A DNA stretch of 64,000 nucleotides from Streptomyces prunicolor NBRC 13075 (GCF_000367365.1 NZ_BARF01000077.1:90716-154715), one strand, 5' to 3'. Positions 34,623-43,528 are shown, numbered from the stretch's first letter. Notes: a model not told the origin generated them from the sequence alone. Translations and numbers: made by a program.

Positions 34623-34748
34623 GTCGATGGCCTCTGGACCGTCGATGGTCTCTGGACCGTCGATGGTCTCTGGACCGTCGATGGTCTCTGGACCGTCGAT
34701 GAACTACTGACCGTCAATGAGCTGCTGACCGTCGATGAGCTGCTGAAT
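34623..34748. repeat. Seven 18-bp tandem repeats across the 3' end of the nuclease gene
   Basis: Seven exact-length 18-bp units (starting at 34623, 34641, 34659, 34677, 34695, 34713 and 34731) follow gtcgatggtctctggacc. Units 2-4 are identical. On the minus strand they read GPETID (units 1-4) or GQQLID (units 6-7). Unit 5 has TAG where units 6 and 7 have CAG, and this is the stop of the nuclease gene. Confidence 0.95.
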
Positions 34749-35867
34749 CGCGGACAGAATCCCCTCTACAGCGGAGGGCTCGGACGCGAGGACGGCCAGG
34801 GAGACGGATGGCCATCCGTTGTAGCCCTTCGCCGGCAGAGCCTCCAGCTTCTCCGCCAGGCCGGGGAGGGTCGGCAGGGAAGCCGCGAACGCCGCTGCCC
34901 GCGCATGGCCGAGGTGGTAGGTGATCGAGCCGAAGGCGAAGGAGAGGTCGTCCTTCGTCGGGTCGTCGCGCAGCGAGAGCGTCGCGATCGGTACGTCCCG
35001 ACCGGAGACGCGGTAGTAGATGCGCATGCTCCGGTACTTGGCCGTACCGCACTCCAGCCGCCCCTCGCCCGCCGCGTGATCGAGCAGGGCGGTCGCGGTC
35101 CGCCGTACGTCCGGGTCGGGACGCGACGCGATCGCCGCGTCCATGTCGGCCCGGGTGGTCCGCTGCGTGGTGCGGTGACCCGAGGGCGACTTCGCCGCGG
35201 TGGCGACCTCGCCGTGCACACGTGGGACGAGGACACGGAGGTCGCCGCCACCGCGGTACTGGGTCAGCTCGACCGCGTACACGTCGGTCTGCCGCAGTTG
35301 GCGGTTCAGGAACTCGACGATCGCCCGCAGCTCCAGCGGAATCTGATCGGCGACGAACAGCAGCCGCATCTGCCCGGCGGCCAACCGCTCCTCGACCGTC
35401 GTCCAGAACTCCTCCGCGGACCGGTCGCCCTGGTCGCCGAGGAGTTCCCCGTACGCCTCCTGCAGCGATCGGCCGTCCTTGGCGCAGGTGTCCTCGAAGG
35501 AACGCCGGAGCAGTGCGGCCGGCCAGTAACGGGCGGCGTTCGCCGCGTAGTCGAGCATCTGGCCGACGACCTCACGCCGGATGCGGGTGTCCGTGGCCCG
35601 CTTGACCTCGACCAGGGTCGGTACGCCGTCGACGTCGACGAAGAGATGATCCAGCCAGTACGCCGGGGCGCTGTCCGTGCTCGTCGGCACCCCCATCTCC
35701 CGGGCCACCAGCACCAGCCGCAGCGGACGGCCATCGGCCAGCGAGCCGAAGTCCAGCACCCGTGGATGACGCGCGAGCAACTCCTGGAACTCCGCCTCGG
35801 TCTCGAACTCGGCCCGCTCCAGGGCCTGTAGTTCCTCGCCCAGGACGAACACCGGCTGGTTTGTCAT
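34704..35867 (-). CDS. PD-(D/E)XK nuclease-fold protein (DUF91/NucS-like)
   Basis: 387 residues. The nuclease core is WLDHLFVDVDGVPTLVEVKR: Asp73, Glu87 and Lys89 fit the D-(D/E)-X-K site, and Gln103 in VVGQMLDYAA completes it, as in NucS/DUF91-like proteins. The C-terminal half (about 230-370) has no clear match. The ATG at 35867 (MTNQPVFVLG) is preferred over an upstream Arg-rich extension. The protein ends with two GQQLID repeats, and a TAG in the third unit stops translation; reading on would add about 33 residues to 34602. Confidence 0.8.
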   Translation of the reverse strand: MTNQPVFVLGEELQALERAEFETEAEFQELLARHPRVLDFGSLADGRPLRLVLVAREMGVPTSTDSAPAYWLDHLFVDVDGVPTLVEVKRATDTRIRREVVGQMLDYAANAARYWPAALLRRSFEDTCAKDGRSLQEAYGELLGDQGDRSAEEFWTTVEERLAAGQMRLLFVADQIPLELRAIVEFLNRQLRQTDVYAVELTQYRGGGDLRVLVPRVHGEVATAAKSPSGHRTTQRTTRADMDAAIASRPDPDVRRTATALLDHAAGEGRLECGTAKYRSMRIYYRVSGRDVPIATLSLRDDPTKDDLSFAFGSITYHLGHARAAAFAASLPTLPGLAEKLEALPAKGYNGWPSVSLAVLASEPSAVEGILSAIQQLIDGQQLIDGQ

Positions 35868-36023
35868 GTGTTCCCGCCCCCGTGATCCGGCTTCCACGAT
35901 CATTGATCGTTTTCTACGCCGGTGGATACAGGACGTTACCGACAACGACGCCCTGTCTCCCGCCACTTGACGGTTGTCTGTCGCATGGGCGTTGCGTCGT
36001 GGAACTGGGCGCCGGCCGGCCCA

Positions 36024-36989
36024 TCAGGCACCGTCGCTCCTGCCCTGCCATTCGCGCGGGGACATCCCGTACGCCGCCCGGAACACCCGGCTGAAGTGCG
36101 CGGGGTTGGCGAAGCCCCAGCGGTGGGCGACGGCGGTCACGGTCGGGCTCATGCGGCCGGGGCGGCTCAGTTCGCGCCGGCATTCCTCCAGGCGACGGTG
36201 CTGGATCCAGCGGCTGACGGTGGGGCCTTCGTCCTGGAAGAGGCGGTGCAGGTAGCGGACGGAGATGCGGTGGGCGGCGGCGATCGATTCCGGCGAGAGG
36301 CCGGGATCGGCGAGGTGGTGGTCGATGAAGGCCCGGATCCGCACCAGCAGCGCGCGGTGGGCGGCGTCGCTGCCGGCGGTGTCCCGGCCGAGGTGCTCGG
36401 CGATGAGGGTGGTGAGCAGGTCCACGGCGTTGCGCGCGAGCATTTCGCCGATCTGGGGGCGGCAGGAATGGGCTCCGGCGGCGAGACCGGCCAGGAAGGG
36501 GGCCACCAGGGCGGCCGGTCCCTCGTCGCCGCGGAGGGTGATGCCGGTGATACGTCGCAGGTCGGACTCCCGGAGTCCGAGCGCCTGTCGCGGCAGCTGG
36601 AAGACCTTCATCTGGAAGCGGTCGGGGAAGCTCAGCGTGTACGGCCGGGTCGTGTCGTAGAGAGCGAAGTCGCCCGGGCGAAGGTAGGCGTCCCGGCCGT
36701 CCTGGGTGATGACGGCGGGGCCGCGCCCCTGCAGGCCGATGAGCATGTACTCGTCGCTGTCCCGGGCGATCAGCCGCGGCGTACGGAAGACCCGTTCCGG
36801 GTCGGCGTCCACGGTGGAGATCTGGAGGTGGCCGAGGCGGTCGGTCCTGACCGCTCCGGAGAAGGGCGCGTCCGCGGGGTCCTTCGGGGTGGAGACGTCC
36901 AGGGGCACGAACGTGCGCCAGACGGCATCGTGCCAGTAGGCCCGCCGCTCGCCTGCGGGCACGGAGTCCGTGGAAAGGACAAGGCTCAC
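36024..36989 (-). CDS. AraC family regulator of the aldoxime/nitrile genes
   Basis: 321 residues. The N-terminal AraC-binding-like domain contains YLRPGDFALYDTTRPYTL. The C-terminal pair of helix-turn-helix motifs is LSPESIAAAHRISVRYLHRLF and VTAVAHRWGFANPAHFSRVFR. The combination is that of NitR-type regulators. It lies divergent from the aldoxime dehydratase and nitrilase genes, so it most likely activates them in response to an aldoxime or nitrile. Confidence 0.88.
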   Translation of the reverse strand: MSLVLSTDSVPAGERRAYWHDAVWRTFVPLDVSTPKDPADAPFSGAVRTDRLGHLQISTVDADPERVFRTPRLIARDSDEYMLIGLQGRGPAVITQDGRDAYLRPGDFALYDTTRPYTLSFPDRFQMKVFQLPRQALGLRESDLRRITGITLRGDEGPAALVAPFLAGLAAGAHSCRPQIGEMLARNAVDLLTTLIAEHLGRDTAGSDAAHRALLVRIRAFIDHHLADPGLSPESIAAAHRISVRYLHRLFQDEGPTVSRWIQHRRLEECRRELSRPGRMSPTVTAVAHRWGFANPAHFSRVFRAAYGMSPREWQGRSDGA

Positions 36990-37198
36990 GGCGCCTCCAC
37001 CGGATGTCCGACTTACTCGTCCTATATAGCCCGCCCCACCGCTTCTCCGAGGTCACGTGCGCGTATCGGTTTTGTGACCCACCGGCCCGCGAACCCGCGA
37101 GTTCACTCTCGGGCAAGTTCCGGTGCGCTGGTGGTCAAGCCGCGGCCGTCGGGCGGCCCACGCTTCGAGTCACGGACAGTTCGTCGAAGGAGCGCGCC

Positions 37199-38218
37199 AT
37201 GCCGAGAACGGCCCCGCCGGGGCACACCCCTCGTTTCACCGCCTACAGTGCCCGGTTCCCGGAGGGCACGGACGCCTTCGTCTTCGCGCAGTACGGCTGC
37301 CAGGCGCCGTCCCGGGAGGAAGCCGAGCGGGGCGCGGCAGGCCTCGCCGCACTGTTCACCGGGCCGGACGGACCGGACCTGGTCGACCGCGGATCGTTCT
37401 ACGACACCGCCGGAGCGCACAACGTGGCGTTGCTGGCGTACTGGTACGACCCGAGCCGCCACCGGCGCTGGCGGGAGTCGGAAGCCGTCCGCGCCGCCTG
37501 GGACGGCCTCCCCGTGCGGGGGCCGGTCGGGCACTGGCGCGAGGAGTCGGTCATCCCCGTCGAGCGGAACGAGACGCTGCACACCCACCGCCGTGAGGAC
37601 TACGCGACCAGTGGTCTTTCGCAGTCCGGCGCCCTCGAACTCCCCGAGACCCAGGTGCACGACTACTGGGGTGCCGCCCGTGACCGTATCGCGGCGTCGG
37701 CCTCCGAGGCGCTGGAGCCCGAGATGCCGGCCTTCGAGCCGCAGGATCCCGGGTCCCAGGAGACTCGTGGCCGCCGCGTCAGTGTCGACGTACCGGGAAA
37801 CGTGGCGCTGATCCGCACCGCGCAGGACTGGTCCGCCAGCACGCTCTACCGCGAGACGTACCTGGCCGACGTCAAGCCGGTCAAGGACCGGGGTGTCGAC
37901 TTCCTGGCGCAGAACGTCGGGTCCGGCTGCATCGCCGCCCGCAACCTCGCCGAGGAGGCGGCCGACGGCGCGCCGCTCGACCGCGCCTGCACCATCGCCT
38001 GGTTCGCCTCGCTCGAACACCTGATGACCTGGTGCCGGTCGCACCGCACGCACCTGGACATCTACGCCAGCTTCTTCCGGATGGTCGGCGGCGGCGAGGG
38101 GCCGCTGGACGTCGCCTTCTGGCACGAGGTCTCCGTGCTGCCGACCGGCTCGGTGACCGCCGAGTACGTCAACTGCGATCCGCACACCGGCTTCCTGCCG
38201 CTGTCCCCAACCACCTGA
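37199..38218 (+). CDS. Aldoxime dehydratase (haem enzyme)
   Basis: 339 residues. The family's C-terminal signature is intact: EHLMTWCRSHRTHLDIYASFFR holds the likely proximal haem ligand His285, and AFWHEV carries the distal His309; the closing AEYVNCDPHTG is typical. The enzyme removes water from aldoximes to give nitriles. AAGGAG stands 7 nt before the ATG at 37199. It is followed 19 nt later by a nitrilase, the classic aldoxime-nitrile pathway pair. Compared with the published Rhodococcus enzyme, three extra residues separate the two His segments as I recall it. Confidence 0.9.
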   Translation: MPRTAPPGHTPRFTAYSARFPEGTDAFVFAQYGCQAPSREEAERGAAGLAALFTGPDGPDLVDRGSFYDTAGAHNVALLAYWYDPSRHRRWRESEAVRAAWDGLPVRGPVGHWREESVIPVERNETLHTHRREDYATSGLSQSGALELPETQVHDYWGAARDRIAASASEALEPEMPAFEPQDPGSQETRGRRVSVDVPGNVALIRTAQDWSASTLYRETYLADVKPVKDRGVDFLAQNVGSGCIAARNLAEEAADGAPLDRACTIAWFASLEHLMTWCRSHRTHLDIYASFFRMVGGGEGPLDVAFWHEVSVLPTGSVTAEYVNCDPHTGFLPLSPTT

Positions 38219-38237
38219 CAACAGAGGAGAGTTGACC

Positions 38238-39284
38238 ATGGTCGAGTACACAGGGGCCTTCAAGGCGGCCGCCGTCCAGGCCGAGCCGGTATGGCTCGAC
38301 GCCGACGCCACCATCGACAAGAGCATCGGCCTGATCGAGGAGGCCGCACGCGCGGGGGCACAGCTCATCGCCTTCCCCGAGACCTTCGTTCCCGGCTACC
38401 CCTGGTGGCTGTGGCTGGACTCCCCGGCCGCCGGCATGCGGTTCGTCGGGCGCTACCACGAGAACTCCCTGACCCTGGAAGGCCCGCGCTTCCAGCGACT
38501 GCTCGACGCCGCACGCGCGAACTCCATCGCGGTGGCCCTCGGATTCAGCGAACGCGGCGGCGGCAGCCTGTACATGGGCCAGGCAGTCATCTCCGCCGAC
38601 GGCAAGCTCGTCGGCGCCCGTCGCAAGCTCAAGCCCACCCACGTGGAACGCACCATGTTCGGGGAGGGTGACGGCTCCGACCTGGTGGTCCACGACACCG
38701 AACTCGGCCGCGTCGGTGCCCTGTGCTGCTGGGAACACCTCCAACCGCTCACCAAGTACGCCATGTTCAGCCAGCACGAGCAGGTGCACGTGGCCGCCTG
38801 GCCCAGCTTCTCGGTGTACAAGGGGGCGGCCTACGCGCTCGGCCCGGAGGTCAACACCGCCGCCTCCCAGATCTACGCCGCCGAGGGCCAGGTCTTCGTA
38901 CTCGCCCCGTGCGCCGTGGTCGGCGAGGCAGCCGTCGAGCTGTTCTGCGACACCCCCGTCAAGCAGCAACTGCTCCAGCGCGGCGGCGGCTTCGCCCGGA
39001 TCTACGGCCCCGACGGCAGCCCACTGGCCGACCCGCTGCCCGAGGACGCCGAGGGCATCCTGTACGCCGACATCGACCTGACCGCGATCCCCTTCGCCAA
39101 GGCCGCCGCCGACCCGGTGGGGCACTACGCCCGCCCCGACGTCACCCGGCTCCTCCTCAACCGCACCGAGCGACGCCCCGTGGAGTACACCACCTACGCC
39201 GGCCCGCCGGCCGAGCACTTCGACGATGCCGAGGCGATCATCACGGAGCCGGAGCGAAAGCCGGAGGCGACAGCGGTGGGCTGA
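38238..39284 (+). CDS. Nitrilase
   Basis: 348 residues. The Glu-Lys-Cys triad is Glu48 (FPETF), Lys132 (KLKPTHVER) and Cys164 (LCCWEH). The CCWEH context is that of true nitrilases, which hydrolyse nitriles to acids and ammonia. It is probably cotranscribed with the aldoxime dehydratase, whose product is its substrate. GAGGAGA lies 8-14 nt before the ATG at 38238; the TTG two codons earlier is an alternative. Confidence 0.92.
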   Translation: MVEYTGAFKAAAVQAEPVWLDADATIDKSIGLIEEAARAGAQLIAFPETFVPGYPWWLWLDSPAAGMRFVGRYHENSLTLEGPRFQRLLDAARANSIAVALGFSERGGGSLYMGQAVISADGKLVGARRKLKPTHVERTMFGEGDGSDLVVHDTELGRVGALCCWEHLQPLTKYAMFSQHEQVHVAAWPSFSVYKGAAYALGPEVNTAASQIYAAEGQVFVLAPCAVVGEAAVELFCDTPVKQQLLQRGGGFARIYGPDGSPLADPLPEDAEGILYADIDLTAIPFAKAAADPVGHYARPDVTRLLLNRTERRPVEYTTYAGPPAEHFDDAEAIITEPERKPEATAVG

Positions 39285-39359
39285 AGCCCCGCGCCATGCC
39301 GGGTGAGTGACCGCACTGCCCTGATCAAGCCCCGGTGGGCACAAGCCCTCGTCTCACGC

Positions 39360-39391
39360 GTGCCCCTGTGGGCGCCCACCCGCAGGGGCAC
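39360..39391. terminator. Bidirectional hairpin between nitrilase and M16 genes
   Basis: The 9-bp arms gtgcccctg (39360-39368) and caggggcac (39383-39391) are perfect and enclose a second palindrome, tgggcgccca. It separates the convergent nitrilase and peptide-locus transcripts and marks a natural border of the locus. Confidence 0.75.
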
Positions 39392-39426
39392 ATCCAGGGC
39401 ACGTCGAGTTACTGCACGAGTCCGGG

Positions 39427-40599
39427 TCAGAACGGCTCGCTGCGGGCCGTTTTAGCTCCGACGAGCACGGACCGCTCCCAACCGGCCCACATGATCTGGT
39501 CGATCTCATCGACCCCGGGTGTGCCGGCGGCTGTCGGACTGATGCCGTATCCGGACTGCCAATCGTCGATCGCAGCGGCCAACGTCGCGGAGGTGGTGGC
39601 CACAGCGCGGCGTCGCTCCGGCACAGTGGCTACCTGCGCAGCGATGAGGGTCGGCGAGTTTTTCCCCATGCGCTGGCTCACTGCGGCGCCTATGGCTTCC
39701 CGCTGCCGATGGTTCTCCATGAGCCAACTGCCAGTGACCACGGCACAACCAGCGGTAGGAACGACGGAGCCGCCTCGGAAGCGAACCCCGACACGGTCGC
39801 CGACTGCGGCGAGCGGGCCTCGCCCATGCAGCAGGACCTGAGCGGCAAGCTGTACGGCCTCGGCGTTCTCCGGGGTGCTCAGGCGGAGCGGGATGCTGAT
39901 GTAGACCCGGCTGTCGGCACCAGGCACGCCTTCTCCTGACCCGATACTTCCGCATTCGGGATGAGAAGTGGCTCTGCTGACTGCGGAGTTGGACGGTCTC
40001 ATGGCTTTCGCCAGGAGCAGCCAGTCCTCCGGCGGTCTCGGGCCGACGATCACCATCCGCTCAGGAAAGGCAACGCATTGCAGGGCCGCATGCGTCTGCA
40101 GGTCCTGCTTCGCTATGGCCGAACTCGTTCCGATGCCGCACTCGTCGAAACGGGCCAGCTGAGGCCGCCGAGTGGCAAGCGCCGCAAGCTTGTAGCCGGC
40201 AACGAGCAGCGGATTCCCGAACCATTCGGCCAGTTCGACATCGATTGCACGGCATTCCCGCAGCCGGACGTCGTCATCGATCCTCCCTTCAGCCAGCATC
40301 CGGTGGGCAGTGGTCATCGCTGTGACAAGCTCGTGGTCCGCCTCGGCAAGCACCGTTGCCGAGACACTCATCGTGTCCGCGTGGGTTTGAGCCTGTGCCA
40401 CCATCGGCGCTGTCATGATCGCGCGCAGTGTCACCAGATACAGATGCTCGTACAGATGGGCCACACCTGGCGCATGCATGGGATCGTGACCGAATCCGAA
40501 CGCGTACGTGGCGATCACGGAAGTCGTCGGGGACCCAGGCCGGTGCCCCACGATCGCGCTGCCACCATTGCCCGGCAATTGGAAGATCTCACCATTCAC
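39427..40599 (-). CDS. M16 family zinc metallopeptidase, catalytic subunit
   Basis: 390 residues. The inverted zinc motif HLYEH (His48, Glu51, His52) follows the family's GVAHLYEH context, and Glu122, 74 residues after His48, fits the third ligand. It lies last in the minus-strand peptide locus. The GTG at 40599 overlaps the upstream M16-like gene by 11 nt. Heterodimers of an active and an inactive M16 subunit process leader peptides in other RiPP systems (for example the paired M16 genes of class V lanthipeptide loci), so removal of the leader of the 34-residue peptide is the likely job. Confidence 0.85.
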   Translation of the reverse strand: MNGEIFQLPGNGGSAIVGHRPGSPTTSVIATYAFGFGHDPMHAPGVAHLYEHLYLVTLRAIMTAPMVAQAQTHADTMSVSATVLAEADHELVTAMTTAHRMLAEGRIDDDVRLRECRAIDVELAEWFGNPLLVAGYKLAALATRRPQLARFDECGIGTSSAIAKQDLQTHAALQCVAFPERMVIVGPRPPEDWLLLAKAMRPSNSAVSRATSHPECGSIGSGEGVPGADSRVYISIPLRLSTPENAEAVQLAAQVLLHGRGPLAAVGDRVGVRFRGGSVVPTAGCAVVTGSWLMENHRQREAIGAAVSQRMGKNSPTLIAAQVATVPERRRAVATTSATLAAAIDDWQSGYGISPTAAGTPGVDEIDQIMWAGWERSVLVGAKTARSEPF

Positions 40600-41575
40600 G
40601 AACGGCCTCGCGCAGTTGGGTAATGGTCGCCTCCGGCAGTCGGCCGACCACGGCGACGGCGGGAGCGGACAGGCCGTCGGGTCCGGCAGGATCTCCTGCC
40701 GGGCCCTGAAAGGGATCTTCCGACGGGTGGATCGCCTCATAGAGTCCGGCGCTTGCCCGCAGGTGGGGCAGCTGCGTGTTGGGAATCCCGAAGTCTCGGA
40801 TGCGGCGGAGTTCGTCTCGTACGGCTTCGAGGAGAGTGACCACGTGGTCCGCCACGGTACTGAGGCCGATGGTGAGACAGGCGGTGCCGTGCTCCTGAAC
40901 AGGCATCGCAGCTGCCGCGTAGTACGGCACCTGACGCCGCGCGAGCGTCTGGACGAGGCTGCCAGGAGCACCGAGGCGTCCCAGATAGGTGGCCGCGATC
41001 AGCGCGGGCTCTGCTCCGGCGATCCCGCCGGGCCAGGGCAACTGCACGCCCACGGCAAGTCGTTGCAGGTCACGGGCGCCGTAGTACATGCCACCGCGCC
41101 ACTGGAGCGCATCCTTCCATTCGCCCGGATGCGCTTCCGTGTGGATGAGTTCCGTGACGTCGTGAGCGTGCTCGACGATCTGCTGGTCGGTGATCGCGGC
41201 TGCTGCGGCCCCGCTGGGCAGTGCGTCCACACAGGCTTCGCCCCAGCCCGCCAGGTGAAGTGCGCGCTGGACGAGCTGGCCGCGGTCGTTCATCCGGTGG
41301 GCCCGCCGCGTGACGAGCGTGCGACGGAGCGTGCCGAGATCAACTTCGTTCAGCCGTTGGTTCAGCAGATCTCGGGTAGCGCCTGAAGGCACGCTGACCG
41401 CGGAGCAGCGATGACCCACCCGGTACGCATCGACACCGAAGAGGGCTGCGCAGGTCAGGGCCGTCAGCCCGGGCGCGTTGGACGGCTCGGTGGCCGTACC
41501 CCACGGGATCCACCGCGCTGCGGGTCCAGCGGGTGCTGGGGCGGTCAACCGCCCCAGAGATACGAAGCTACTCAC
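40589..41575 (-). CDS. M16-like peptidase subunit without zinc motif
   Basis: 328 residues, M16-like along its length and similar in layout to the next gene. At the place of HLYEH it has ALTCAALFG, so the metal site is missing and it must be a non-catalytic partner. The second half has the typical substrate-groove segment PLPWPGG-like VQLPWPGGIAGAEPALIAATYLG. The GTG at 41575 overlaps the end of the MFS gene by 8 nt (GTGAGTAG), which indicates coupled translation and assembly with the catalytic subunit. Confidence 0.75.
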   Translation of the reverse strand: MSSFVSLGRLTAPAPAGPAARWIPWGTATEPSNAPGLTALTCAALFGVDAYRVGHRCSAVSVPSGATRDLLNQRLNEVDLGTLRRTLVTRRAHRMNDRGQLVQRALHLAGWGEACVDALPSGAAAAAITDQQIVEHAHDVTELIHTEAHPGEWKDALQWRGGMYYGARDLQRLAVGVQLPWPGGIAGAEPALIAATYLGRLGAPGSLVQTLARRQVPYYAAAAMPVQEHGTACLTIGLSTVADHVVTLLEAVRDELRRIRDFGIPNTQLPHLRASAGLYEAIHPSEDPFQGPAGDPAGPDGLSAPAVAVVGRLPEATITQLREAVREW

Positions 41576-42821
41576 CTCTGCCGTCCGTGCTTGCTCTGTA
41601 GTGCGGCAGCAACAGCAGCGTGGTGGTCGTGAGATTGACCGCACCCGCGACCATCAGGACCGGAGCAGGATGGTCAGTCACTTCTCCGATGAGGGGGACA
41701 CAAATGTAGGACGCCGTCATGAGCAGGTTCAGCATTGCCCGGCGGAACGCGAAGATCCGGCCGATGACGTCATTGGACGTCGACGACTGATAGACCACGG
41801 TCGCGGCTCCAGCGATCATCACGTTGCCGGCTCCGCCGAGAAGGCCGACCACGACGACCGCGGCCCAACTCCAGGATCGGTCGCTGAGCACCAGCGCTAC
41901 GGTTGCCAGGGTGGACACCGACGCCCCGGTCCACATGATGAGCGGCTGCCGGTTGAACCTGCGGACGAACAGGTACGACCCGACGATCCAGCCAATGCCC
42001 GCCAGTGTCTGGTAGACGGCCGCCGCGGCAACGCCCACCGTCTCCTTGAAGACCGCCAGAGCGATGACTGTTTCAGAACCGAGGAAGAGGAAATACGACG
42101 CTTCGGCGAGCGCTACCCGGCGTAGTTGTGGTTCGACACCACTCCAGCGCAGAGGTTCCAGTCGCGCCTGCGGCCGGCCGTCGCCGGACCGTACCGTTCG
42201 ACCCGGTATTTCGGCTGTTGACGGGCGCAACAGCATGGCGAGGAGCCCGGAAACCACGAACGAGGCGAGGTTGGCCCACAACGCCCCTTCGATACCGACC
42301 CCCGCCGAGAGTGCCGCGCCGATCAGTGGTCCGAGGCTCATGGCAGCCCCGAAGACCACCTCGAACTTGGCGATTACCGGGCGGGCCTCGTCAGCGGAGA
42401 TCCGTTCCTTGAGCAGAGCCTGGACTGCCGGAACCGACGCGCTGCCGACTGCTTTGAGGAGAGCCGAGATGACGTAGACGACAGCGAGGTTCTCGGCCCG
42501 TACGCCCACAACCAGGATCAGGACCAGCAGCGCGCAGAGCATCTCGCAGATGATGAACACCCGCAGCCGGTCGAACCGGTCGACGATCCGACCTGCGACT
42601 GGAGCGCAAAGGACCACTGGCAGGGTGCCTGCGGCGAAGGTTATGCCGGTAGCCGTATAGGACCCGGTGACCGCCAGCACCCACAGCGGTAGTGCGAGGC
42701 TCTGAACATAGTTGCCGAGCAAAGAGCATGCGTTCGCGAGCAGCAGGATGCGCCAGCTCTGCCATGGCCCTGCGGTCGGAGCCCGGACGTCGGACGCGGC
42801 CGCCTGGCTGTCCGTGGTCAA
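41568..42821 (-). CDS. MFS exporter
   Basis: 417 residues, about twelve membrane helices with the motif AGRIVDRFDRLRVF between helices 2 and 3, as in MFS-3 type efflux proteins. It probably exports the product of the peptide locus and may give self-resistance. I choose the TTG at 42821 because GGAG precedes it and TTGA overlaps the stop of the upstream gene by 4 nt; a GTG at 42884 lies further inside that gene without a site. Confidence 0.82.
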   Translation of the reverse strand: MTTDSQAAASDVRAPTAGPWQSWRILLLANACSLLGNYVQSLALPLWVLAVTGSYTATGITFAAGTLPVVLCAPVAGRIVDRFDRLRVFIICEMLCALLVLILVVGVRAENLAVVYVISALLKAVGSASVPAVQALLKERISADEARPVIAKFEVVFGAAMSLGPLIGAALSAGVGIEGALWANLASFVVSGLLAMLLRPSTAEIPGRTVRSGDGRPQARLEPLRWSGVEPQLRRVALAEASYFLFLGSETVIALAVFKETVGVAAAAVYQTLAGIGWIVGSYLFVRRFNRQPLIMWTGASVSTLATVALVLSDRSWSWAAVVVVGLLGGAGNVMIAGAATVVYQSSTSNDVIGRIFAFRRAMLNLLMTASYICVPLIGEVTDHPAPVLMVAGAVNLTTTTLLLLPHYRASTDGRGE

Positions 42822-43528
42822 GGCCGGCTCCAACCGAGGCGGCTGGCGGCGAACTGCGGTTTCGTCGTCTGGGCGGGGGGACACCCGAAGTGCGCGGAGA
42901 ACTTCTCGGCGACGTCGGCCAACTGGGCCAAGTCGACTCGGCTCGCCTGATTCGTCTCCACCTCGACAACCGCAAACGTGTCTACCAGACGTGAGGTGGG
43001 ATCCCGCAATTCGACGGCATCACAGCTGAGGGCAACGATGGCCCCTTGCTCAGTGAGCAGAGCCGCCTTGGTGCGCCGTTGGGAGAGATACCCGAACACC
43101 CGTATCTCCTGCACTGCGGGAACCTTCCGCGCCAAGTGCCGACCGGGCCTCGCAGTGAGCGCACCCGTGCTTGACAGAGCCTTCACGTCGGGAACGTATT
43201 CCGACATCTCTAGTACGTCGCGGCGCCCGTCCACCCAATGGATGGTCTCCTTCGCCACCAACCACGACGGTCCCTGGTTCGTGTTGACCAGCGCGGTCAA
43301 GGAGCAGTCGGCCGTCGACAACGACCACTCCCTGTCGTCGAAGCACAGCGTGTGCTGCAAGATCGACGCCTGATCGTCAAGGCGCAGCCCGGAGACCTCG
43401 ACCAGTTGGCCGCGCAGTTCGTCGCGCGCGCCTGTTTCGGCGAGCGTGGCCGCCGGCACCACCCACCGGTACTCGTGCTCCACACCGACCCGCGGTATCC
43501 GCAGAATGCGTTCCAGATCCATCATCAC
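42818..43528 (-). CDS. CYTH-like (triphosphate tunnel fold) protein
   Basis: 236 residues. The N-terminal pattern E17-x-E19-x-R21 (VEHEYRW), Lys93 in WLVAKETI, the basic patch R151-R152-K154, Asp170 and the closing E189-x-E191 (VVEVETN) occur in the order expected for the CYTH tunnel fold, which binds triphosphates or nucleotides. The overall similarity is low, so this is a motif-based guess. If right, it could activate the precursor with a nucleotide. GTG at 43528 overlaps the previous stop by 4 nt; ATG codons at 43525 and 43522 are alternative starts. Confidence 0.45.
   Translation of the reverse strand: MMMDLERILRIPRVGVEHEYRWVVPAATLAETGARDELRGQLVEVSGLRLDDQASILQHTLCFDDREWSLSTADCSLTALVNTNQGPSWLVAKETIHWVDGRRDVLEMSEYVPDVKALSSTGALTARPGRHLARKVPAVQEIRVFGYLSQRRTKAALLTEQGAIVALSCDAVELRDPTSRLVDTFAVVEVETNQASRVDLAQLADVAEKFSAHFGCPPAQTTKPQFAASRLGWSRP

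Noticed and set aside
34623..34748. Possible CRISPR array
   Set aside because: The units are directly adjacent without spacers, so it is a simple tandem repeat.
42821..42884. GTG at 42884 as start of the MFS gene
   Set aside because: No ribosome-binding site and a 67-nt overlap; the TTG at 42821 has GGAG and a 4-nt overlap, although the GTG cannot be excluded.
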